Below, one piece after another: positions 58,246 to 64,000 of a stretch of DNA of 64,000 bases. A program made the translations under genes and the position numbers. The DNA is from CAZJYI01 sp964550025 (lineage in GTDB: Bacteria > Verrucomicrobiota > Kiritimatiellia > UBA8416 > CAYOBW01): contig CAZJYI010000049.1 of the NCBI GenBank assembly GCA_964550025.1, forward strand, positions 1 through 64,000, in the 5' to 3' direction. A model generated the notes under the pieces. That model was not told the origin of the DNA and did not search any database. It was given only the letters and a program-made list of their open reading frames with translations. Positions within the stretch are counted from its first letter, which is position 1, and every line of letters starts with the position of its first letter.

Positions 58246-58278
58246 GTAGTAGGACGGTCCTCTGGGCCGTCCTTCTAC
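58246..58278. repeat. GTAG-foot hairpin between convergent genes
   Basis: GTAG, then AGGACGGTCC-TCT-GGGCCGTCCT, ending TCTAC. The CTAC on the plus strand is GTAG on the minus strand, and its TAG (58275-58277) is the stop codon of the leftward metallopeptidase gene. It may double as a bidirectional terminator. Confidence 0.8.
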
Positions 58279-59153
58279 ATCGCGCTGTCCCGCCTCCCTC
58301 TTCCGGACGGCGCCTTCTTCTGGGCTGCCCGCGGCGCGAGTGCGATTCCGTACAACGTCGCGATTCTGCGCACGAAGCCCCGGTGCCGGTCCGGGACGGT
58401 GTTGTGCCACCGCTGCAGGTAGCTCTGGAACGTTTCCCCCTTCGGGTTGTGGGAGTGGTTCAGCCAGCGCACGGCCTCCCAGTGCTCCGGCTTCTCCTCC
58501 AGCACGCGCAACAGCACCAGGGACATGGCGCCGTTGAGCTCGCGCACACACGGCTCCTTGGCCAGTTCCGCGCGGTGCGCGCGGTAGAACCCCCCCAGGC
58601 CATCCTTGTATATCTCCATGACCCTGCCACGCTTCGTGATCACGTCGTCCACGTACCGTTGAATCGCGTGACGGAAGTCCTTCCAATGCGCGTAGGGGGG
58701 ATCATCCTTCCAGGCCTTGACCATGGCGCGCATCGTGAACAGCGAGGCCGTCTCGCAGAGCGTTTCCTCGAACCACTTGTTGCACTTGCCCCCTTCGCGG
58801 TAGCCGCACAGGATGTGGCAGAACTCGTGGGCGAACTGGTAAGCGTACTGGCACCAGAATGTCTTGCCCGTGTCGAGGCGCATGACGATTTCGCCGCGGT
58901 CGTTGCGCTGGTGCAGCACGATCGGACCGCTCTTGCCGCGCACCACGACGAACGGCTCCAGATCGTAGTCCGGGAAGAAACGCCACAGCTCCCGCCCCGT
59001 CGAATCGCACACCGCCTTGATGTCCGCCCGGCTCGCGTCAAAGCCCTCGGCCTCAACACGGTAGTCGGGCATGGGTGGCTCCGCGTAGCGCGGCTCGGCC
59101 GCAACCGGCGAGACCCAGAGGGTGAGCAGTGTCAGGTGAAAAAGCGCCTTCAT
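58275..59153 (-). CDS. Exported zinc metallopeptidase-like protein (HEFCH)
   Basis: 292-aa protein. Signal peptide MKALFHLTLLTLWVSPVAA. A gluzincin-like motif HEFCH at residues 109-113 (HExxH) is followed by NKWFEETLCETAS, whose Glu (residue 130 region) could be the third zinc ligand. The upstream region RGEIVMRLDTGKTFWCQYAYQFA fits the edge strand and active-site helix of a minimal peptidase. I cannot name the family. ATG 59153 overlaps the toxin stop by 4 nt (ATGA at 59150-59153), so it is the third gene of the phd-vapC-type operon. The frame extends to a TTG at 59162, but the overlap favours the ATG. Confidence 0.82.
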   Translation of the reverse strand: MKALFHLTLLTLWVSPVAAEPRYAEPPMPDYRVEAEGFDASRADIKAVCDSTGRELWRFFPDYDLEPFVVVRGKSGPIVLHQRNDRGEIVMRLDTGKTFWCQYAYQFAHEFCHILCGYREGGKCNKWFEETLCETASLFTMRAMVKAWKDDPPYAHWKDFRHAIQRYVDDVITKRGRVMEIYKDGLGGFYRAHRAELAKEPCVRELNGAMSLVLLRVLEEKPEHWEAVRWLNHSHNPKGETFQSYLQRWHNTVPDRHRGFVRRIATLYGIALAPRAAQKKAPSGRGRRDSAM

Positions 59154-59572
59154 ACGTCCCAAGGGTTGAAAGCCGGTACGCCGCAGGACGCTACATCGGC
59201 CGTGTTCCGAGTCACCAGTGTGAGCCCATGGATCAGTGCCGTGGCTGCCAGCATGCCGTCAACGACGGGCATCCGGTTGCCCGTCCGTTTGGCGTCCCCC
59301 GATATCCGGCCCCAGCGGCAAGCGACCTCGTAGTCGAACGGCAGCACTCGCCCGCCGAAACGGCGCCTGAGATCATGGTCGACCCAGTCTCGCAGCTTCT
59401 GCTTCCTGGCTCCGTCTTCCAGCCTGGCTATGCCCTTTTCGATTTCGCCGAATGTCAGAACGCTCAGGAACAGGGCCGGTTCTTCCTGTTCCCGAACCCA
59501 GGCCACGACACCACTGTGCGGGCGCTTCCGGACGAGCTCCGATATCACGCAGGTGTCAATGAGGTATCTCAC
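59150..59572 (-). CDS. PIN-domain ribonuclease toxin (VapC-type)
   Basis: 140-aa PIN protein: MRYLIDTCVISEL with the first Asp, LSVLTFGEIEKGIARL with the Glu, MPVVDGMLAATALIHG with the third acidic residue, and LVTRNTADVASCGVPAFNPWD at the C-terminus, a classic VapC/FitB ending. The start GTG overlaps the antitoxin stop as GTGA (59569-59572). It partners a Phd/YefM-type antitoxin rather than VapB. Downstream it is itself overlapped by the metallopeptidase start. Confidence 0.94.
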   Translation of the reverse strand: MRYLIDTCVISELVRKRPHSGVVAWVREQEEPALFLSVLTFGEIEKGIARLEDGARKQKLRDWVDHDLRRRFGGRVLPFDYEVACRWGRISGDAKRTGNRMPVVDGMLAATALIHGLTLVTRNTADVASCGVPAFNPWDV

Positions 59573-59820
59573 AGCGCGACCTCCCGCCCGTAGTCACGTG
59601 TGCGCTTGATGTCCAGTTCCAACCCGTGCAGAGGCGATCTGCGAAGAAAGCGGATCAGGTCGTCTTTCCCCGCGGACAGAGCCCGAAAGGAATCAACCGA
59701 AATCAGCACGGCGGTTTCCTTGCCGCGTCGCGTGATGGTCTGCGGTCCGTCGTGCAGAGCGTGTTCTACGACCTCGCTGAAGCGGTTCTTGGCATCCTGC
59801 AGGGTCCATGCCGTTGCCAT
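59569..59820 (-). CDS. Phd/YefM-type antitoxin
   Basis: 83-aa protein with the Phd/YefM signature: WTLQDAKNRFSEVVEHAL, GPQTITRRGKETAVLISVDSF, and an acidic/basic C-terminal tail that would bind the toxin. The N-terminal domain binds DNA as dimers. A GGGATGGAG-type ribosome binding site precedes ATG 59820. A promoter and a 23-bp palindrome lie immediately upstream, as expected for an autorepressed toxin-antitoxin operon. Confidence 0.93.
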   Translation of the reverse strand: MATAWTLQDAKNRFSEVVEHALHDGPQTITRRGKETAVLISVDSFRALSAGKDDLIRFLRRSPLHGLELDIKRTRDYGREVAL

Positions 59821-59833
59821 GACTCCATCCCTT

Positions 59834-59885
59834 TCTGGCTAGACTGTCTATCCAGAAGAATAGCGCGAGCATCCGCCGTGTGCAA
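59834..59885 (-). promoter_or_regulatory. Promoter and palindromic operator of the phd-vapC-type operon
   Basis: On the minus strand: TTGCAC (59880-59885), 17-bp spacer, TATTCT (59857-59862). A 23-bp palindrome, 59834-59856, follows directly (TCTGGMTAGAC-T-GTCTA... with one mismatch between halves), lying over the transcription start. Position and symmetry suit antitoxin binding. Confidence 0.72.
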
Positions 59886-59978
59886 GCCGAAACCGCTGTG
59901 AAACCGGGCGAAACCGCGGCGAAGAAAAGGGATGCGCAATCGTGGCCACGCATTGCGTTTTCTGCTACAACAATCCGA

Positions 59979-60884
59979 ATGAGAATCGCGTACACATCCG
60001 ACATCCACGTCGACATCTCCGACGCCAACACGGCGATTCTGCCCTGCCTGCGGCGGGCCGTCGAGGCGCTCGATCCGGACGCCTTCGTCGTCGCCGGCGA
60101 TATTGCCAACTCGCTCGACGCGATGCGCTACGCGCTCAGTGCCTTTCGCCCGCTCGACTGTCCGAAGTTCCTCGTGCCCGGCAACCACGACCTGTGGCTA
60201 CCGTCGAAACGTGCCGTCAAGCGGGGAGAGGACAGTTGGCATCGCTACACGGTGGCGATCCCCGCGTTGTGCGAGGCGAACGGTTTCCACTGTCTCATCG
60301 GTGCGCCGCGGACGCTGGACGGTGTCGCCGTCATCGGTACGGTGGGATGGTACGACTATTCACTGAGCGATCCGCGACTGGACGGTGTCTACGACGCCTA
60401 CGACTACGCCCGCGGCGAGTTCCATGACCCGCGCCACGTGACCGGTATCTGGAACGACGCACGGTTCTGCCATTGGCTGCGAGACCACGAGGCTTCCGAC
60501 TGGCATCGCCGTCGTCTCCGTCTGAAGCACAACGAGGTCTTCGAGAAGATCTTCGGCCTCTTTCGCGAGGATGCCGGTAAGGTCACGGACGGCGCTCGCG
60601 CCGTCCTGGCCGTCATCCACACGAGCCCATTTGCAGAGTGCATCGAGCGCCCGTCCAAGCCCGACCCGTTCAACGCCTACGAAGGCAGCGCACGCCTGGG
60701 AGATTTCCTGGCGGAGATGACCGGGCGCACCCCTGTCACCGCTATCTGTGGCCACCGCCACGGACCCTTTGACGGCACGATCGACGGCGTTCGCGTCCAC
60801 CGCCGCGTCCTCGGCTACCTGAAGGAGTTCGACGGCGATCTGAACGACAAGGCCGCGGAAGCGGTAGGAGTGGTGGAGGTGTAG
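59979..60884 (+). CDS. Calcineurin-like metallophosphoesterase
   Basis: 301-aa cytosolic enzyme with D-x-H in TSDIHVD, GD in VVAGDIANS, GNHD in VPGNHDLW, a VIHTSPF segment and GHRH in ICGHRHGP. GHRH replaces the usual GHxH of the 7133-7984 paralogue. The two share IGTVGWYDYS/VVGTIAWYDYS. The start MRIAYTSDIH is fixed by the family N-terminus. No ribosome binding site is evident. It diverges from the toxin-antitoxin operon. The substrate is unknown. Confidence 0.9.
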   Translation: MRIAYTSDIHVDISDANTAILPCLRRAVEALDPDAFVVAGDIANSLDAMRYALSAFRPLDCPKFLVPGNHDLWLPSKRAVKRGEDSWHRYTVAIPALCEANGFHCLIGAPRTLDGVAVIGTVGWYDYSLSDPRLDGVYDAYDYARGEFHDPRHVTGIWNDARFCHWLRDHEASDWHRRRLRLKHNEVFEKIFGLFREDAGKVTDGARAVLAVIHTSPFAECIERPSKPDPFNAYEGSARLGDFLAEMTGRTPVTAICGHRHGPFDGTIDGVRVHRRVLGYLKEFDGDLNDKAAEAVGVVEV

Positions 60885-60969
60885 CGTTCCCCCGCTCGTT
60901 CGGGACCGGATGCCTCGAACATTCCGCGACCCTCTCTACAGCACACAGGTAGCGATGAACGACAGAGAT

Positions 60970-61059
60970 CGCCCCCTCTTCGTCTTTGCCGTAGTCTTTG
61001 CCCTAATCTGCGCAGGGGGAAGACAAGGGTAAAGACGAAGGCAAAGACGAAAGGGGGGG
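60970..61059. repeat. Inverted element with 6-nt periodic arms (AAAGACGAAGGC type)
   Basis: CTTCGTCTTTGCCGTAGTC (left) and GGTAAAGACGAAGGCAAAGA (right) are imperfect inverted arms with 6-nt units (GACGAA, GGCAAA). They are flanked outside by a C-run and a G-run, the reverse arrangement of the heptad elements. Confidence 0.85.
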
Positions 61060-61134
61060 GATGCACTACAGCCGCGGGATAGTCATAGGCCCGCCGCGCT
61101 CCGGGACGACGCCTTGTTGGACGTCAGAACCCAG

Positions 61135-64000
61135 CTACCTGGCAGCACCTGTCTCCTCCCCGGGACCCACGAATATGTTGTCGACGTGGAACGTCGTCTC
61201 CCGTGTGCCGCAGGCGACGAAACCGACCCAGTCAAGACGACGGAAACCGGCGTCCGTTTGCAGGTCGCCGAACGTCTGCTCCGACCCGTCCGGGAGGCGT
61301 ACGTGCATGCTGAACGTGTCGCTCTTACGCTCACCCAGCTCGCACGCGACCTCGAACCGCACCCACGCGCCCGTCGGGATGGTGAGGAGCGTCTTCTTGT
61401 CGTGCGTCACGCGGCCCTGCGGCTCGATCCGGACCGACGGGCCGCGCACAAAGGCGCCATCGTACTGCCGCCACTGGTAGAAGAGCGATGTCGCCTCGTC
61501 GATTCGTACGTCGAAGCGACCAACCAGTTTCCCTTCGGCGAATCGGCAACGGTACACCACATGCGGGTCGAAACTGTTCTTCTGCCCCGGGCCGTCGGTG
61601 ATCCTCAGGCAGCGCTTCCCCCCGGCCGCGCGCTCGTCGCTCACGCGCGCCGCGTACTTGCTCGACCCCGCGTCTTCCGACGTCTCGCTTCCCGGCGCCG
61701 GCAACCCGACGGTTGCCGATTCGAAGTCCTCGACGATCGGTCGCGGCGGTTCCGTGAACTCGGCGGAGGCGCCTGTCCAGTCCGTGGCGCCCGGAGCGAA
61801 CGCCCGTGCCCGCACGTAGGCGGCACGGGCCAGTTCGAACGGGCCGCGGTAGACGGGCGATGACGTCGTCGGTTCCGTGCCGTCCAGCGTGTAGTGGATC
61901 GTGGCGCCATCCGCGTCGGCTGTCATCGTGACCGTGGCGGTTTCGCGCAGCAGCCCGCCGGCCGGTTCGATCCGGGTCGTGATGGCGCGCCCCAGAAGCC
62001 GTTCCCGGTACGCCGGCTGGAGCCCCACCTCGCCAATGTCGATCGGTTCGATCCCGATGGACGCCGCCGGGGAGCCCGCCTTGAACCCGAAGTCGTTGGC
62101 GTTGATGTCGCGGAACAGGGGGTCGCATGACCGACTGTTCTTCTCGATTCCAAACTGCCGTTCCCTCTCGAGGTGCGCGGCTGCCCATCGCGGGGTGACC
62201 GTGCAATGATACAGGTTGCAGTCGGCATCCGTCTCGCGCAGAAGCCCTGGTTGCCGACCTCGGGATGGCCGCATGCTCTGCCAGTACACGTTCTGATCGC
62301 GCCGGCACGAGAGGAGGATATTGCGCTGGATGGTGGAACCCTTGACGGATCCGTAGGGGAACACGATGTAGCCGCGGTGGCGGTTGTTGGGGCGGAGGTC
62401 GGCAACGACATTGCCAATGATGTCATTGTCGCCCTTGCTGATGAAGCCCTCACCGTGCCCGCGCGTGCGGACGCAGACATTGTGGGATATCAGTGTTTCG
62501 TGCTGATCGTCATCGCAGCGGATGACGGCGTTCATGTACTTGCCGTCGCCGTCGTGGCAGAAGTTGCGGTGCACGACGTTGCTCCCGCCCGCCCCCGACA
62601 CGTAGATGCAATTGCCGTCACCGAGAACCTCCATGGCGTGATGGATGTCGTTGTACTCGACGATGTTCCTCCGCGCATGCAGGTACGGCTCCCGGTCGCG
62701 CCAGCCCCAGTTCCTGTACTTCTCCGGTGTTTCGTGCCATCGCACCGTGCGGCTGCATTCCCCGGGGCCGGGCAGTACGCGGTGATGAATGCGCCCCGTG
62801 ACGTTGATGCCGTTGTAGGGCAAATGGTGGATGAGGTTGTGCGCAATGCGGTTTCCGCCGCTTTGCCACACGAAGATGGCTGCCGATCCCCAATGGACTT
62901 GTCCGATGTGGTGAATGTGGTTGTTGCAAACGGTGTTGGCCTTGTTGACGTCCTTGGTGCCCGGTCCGTAGCCGGCGAGAAGGACTCCCACACCGCCCAT
63001 ATCGCGGATATGGTTGCCGACGACGGCATTGCCCTGGCAGTGCAGGTCCATGCGCACGGCCGTGTGGCCGGAGTCCCGGAATACACAGTCCTCGACGCGG
63101 CAGCCTTGCGCGCCGCGCAGCCGCACGAGTGCGGTGGGCTTGTCGAACAGCTCCCAGTCGTGCTGCAGGCCCCAGCCCGTGCGTCCGTGCCAGGGCAGGC
63201 GGCCGCCGCCGGTGAAGCTCAGCCCGCGGAAGACAAGGCCCCGGACGGGCTCGTCGGTTGCGCCGTCGTAGTCGATCTTCCCCTCGACGCGGATGAGCTC
63301 CGTCAGCGTCGGCGCCGAGACGTTCCGTGGCGGCTTGCCGTCGCGCGGCCAGTAGTAGAGGCGCTTGCTCGCCGAGTCGAGCACCCATTCCCCCGGCTCG
63401 TCCAGCACCTCGAGTGCATTCTCGATCCATGCCGTGGGCCGGTCCGTCATGCCGCTCTTCCCGAGCGGGTATGTCCCCGGTTGTGACGTCTTGAGCGTTA
63501 GCGTCTTCTCGTCGATCGACGCGATCGGGAGGATGTTCACGATCCAGAAGTGCATCGGAATGACCACCAGCTCGGCGTCCTGCAGGTTCGCGTACGAGCG
63601 GACGGCGCCCCGTGGGAACGTGACCGTCGTGTAGTCTGTGCTGCCTCGCGGCGTTCGATTCGTCTGCGAAAAGCCCTTGCCCCGTGCTCGCGTCATGCGG
63701 CGGCTGCCGTCGAACAGCGTGAAGAAACGCGGCGAACTGCCGTCGGGCGGCGTTCTCATGGCCGGGTGCCCCTCGACGCTCGCCACCCAGACGTGACCGC
63801 GAGCTGTCCCGGGCAGCGCCCTGGGCGGTCGCTCCAGCCTGCGCCATCCCGTGATCGGGAAGGCCGAGCTGAACACGGGCGTCTCGCCGGGGGACGCGGC
63901 GTAAGTGGTCGTGCGGCCTTTCGCGGCCGAATTGGCGAGGGAGAAGACCACGGTCTCCTTCAGACGATACCTTCCGCCCCGCACCAGCACGGTCACGTCG
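61135..64000 (-). CDS. Secreted parallel beta-helix enzyme, 5' end outside the window
   Basis: At least 955 codons; the frame is open to the right edge, so the N-terminus and signal peptide are missing. The visible part starts inside a Pel9A/alginate-lyase-like entry (VTVLVRGGRYRLKETVVFSLAN). It continues through a large right-handed beta-helix with NxxxNxI rungs (AVVGNHIRDMGGVGVLL, NNHIHHIG, IAHNLIHHLPYNGINVTG, YNDIHHAMEVLGDGNCIY). A C-terminal chitobiase/CHB_HEX_C-like domain follows (TADADGATIHYTLDGTEPTTS) and then a final jelly-roll domain (PRPIVEDFESATVGLPAPG). A polysaccharide lyase or hydrolase is likely, in line with the neighbouring glycan genes; no catalytic residues were assigned. 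Confidence 0.88.
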   Translation of the reverse strand, partial: DVTVLVRGGRYRLKETVVFSLANSAAKGRTTTYAASPGETPVFSSAFPITGWRRLERPPRALPGTARGHVWVASVEGHPAMRTPPDGSSPRFFTLFDGSRRMTRARGKGFSQTNRTPRGSTDYTTVTFPRGAVRSYANLQDAELVVIPMHFWIVNILPIASIDEKTLTLKTSQPGTYPLGKSGMTDRPTAWIENALEVLDEPGEWVLDSASKRLYYWPRDGKPPRNVSAPTLTELIRVEGKIDYDGATDEPVRGLVFRGLSFTGGGRLPWHGRTGWGLQHDWELFDKPTALVRLRGAQGCRVEDCVFRDSGHTAVRMDLHCQGNAVVGNHIRDMGGVGVLLAGYGPGTKDVNKANTVCNNHIHHIGQVHWGSAAIFVWQSGGNRIAHNLIHHLPYNGINVTGRIHHRVLPGPGECSRTVRWHETPEKYRNWGWRDREPYLHARRNIVEYNDIHHAMEVLGDGNCIYVSGAGGSNVVHRNFCHDGDGKYMNAVIRCDDDQHETLISHNVCVRTRGHGEGFISKGDNDIIGNVVADLRPNNRHRGYIVFPYGSVKGSTIQRNILLSCRRDQNVYWQSMRPSRGRQPGLLRETDADCNLYHCTVTPRWAAAHLERERQFGIEKNSRSCDPLFRDINANDFGFKAGSPAASIGIEPIDIGEVGLQPAYRERLLGRAITTRIEPAGGLLRETATVTMTADADGATIHYTLDGTEPTTSSPVYRGPFELARAAYVRARAFAPGATDWTGASAEFTEPPRPIVEDFESATVGLPAPGSETSEDAGSSKYAARVSDERAAGGKRCLRITDGPGQKNSFDPHVVYRCRFAEGKLVGRFDVRIDEATSLFYQWRQYDGAFVRGPSVRIEPQGRVTHDKKTLLTIPTGAWVRFEVACELGERKSDTFSMHVRLPDGSEQTFGDLQTDAGFRRLDWVGFVACGTRETTFHVDNIFVGPGEETGAAR

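Noticed and set aside
61135..61180. GTAG near the stop of the partial beta-helix gene as another REP-like element
   Set aside because: GTAG is present, but I could not draw a convincing hairpin behind it; GTAG alone is frequent at TAG stops.

Overview
GC-rich bacterial chromosome window with 45 supportable protein genes, one of them cut by the right edge, and no rRNA, tRNA, CRISPR array or intact insertion sequence that I could see. The gene content points to the PVC superphylum (Kiritimatiellota, Verrucomicrobiota or Planctomycetota); I lean towards Kiritimatiellota or a relative but cannot prove it. The pointers are a TRW-type ECF sigma factor, small protein and Ser/Thr-kinase-WD40 trio, secreted sulfatases, a PD40-propeller dihaem protein related to HzsA, very large secreted beta-helix and BspA-type LRR proteins with a shared C-terminal layout, and abundant palindromic intergenic repeats.

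Layout. 0.1-7 kb: housekeeping and membrane genes (rsmB-like, pdxB, two unknown membrane proteins, a DUF4184-type protein, a parvulin). 7-13 kb: a leftward four-gene operon of beta-ketoacyl synthase, membrane histidine kinase, receiver-kinase hybrid and metallophosphoesterase, with 4-nt ATGA overlaps at the first two junctions. 13-20 kb: a FadL-type outer-membrane protein and three B12-binding radical SAM enzymes, two of them followed by near-identical long inverted repeats. 19.7-28.5 kb: a cytosolic multi-domain histidine kinase, a coiled-coil/NYN-nuclease fusion, and the leftward sigma factor, 173-aa protein and WD40-kinase module. 28.7-34 kb: a small beta-barrel, a secreted protein, a membrane C39-type peptidase, glycerol kinase and a sugar isomerase. 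34-40 kb: a 1038-aa beta-helix protein and a 765-aa 23-repeat BspA-LRR protein. 40-53 kb: a polysaccharide-attack region (sulfatase, carbohydrate-binding-like protein, dihaem PD40 protein, LamG protein, GH43-like and heparinase-like enzymes). 53-61 kb: two toxin-antitoxin operons, two lone retropepsin-like proteases, a degenerate GGDEF protein, a second sulfatase, a metallopeptidase coupled to a toxin gene and a second metallophosphoesterase. The right end holds a partial beta-helix enzyme.

The most unusual signal is not a gene. The intergenic spaces hold (a) hairpins with a GTAG tetranucleotide at the 5' foot, single or as inverted pairs, like REP/BIME elements; (b) inverted-arm elements built from degenerate 7-nt tandem units; (c) a related class built from 6-nt units. 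Several sit exactly on gene ends: the TAG of the GTAG foot is the stop codon of three genes, the 7-nt elements hold or abut the stops of others, and one repeat encodes the last residues of the HzsA-like protein. No REP-associated transposase lies in the window. The second notable signal is a ketosynthase with a Cys-His-Asn rather than Cys-His-His triad, translationally coupled to a sensor kinase.
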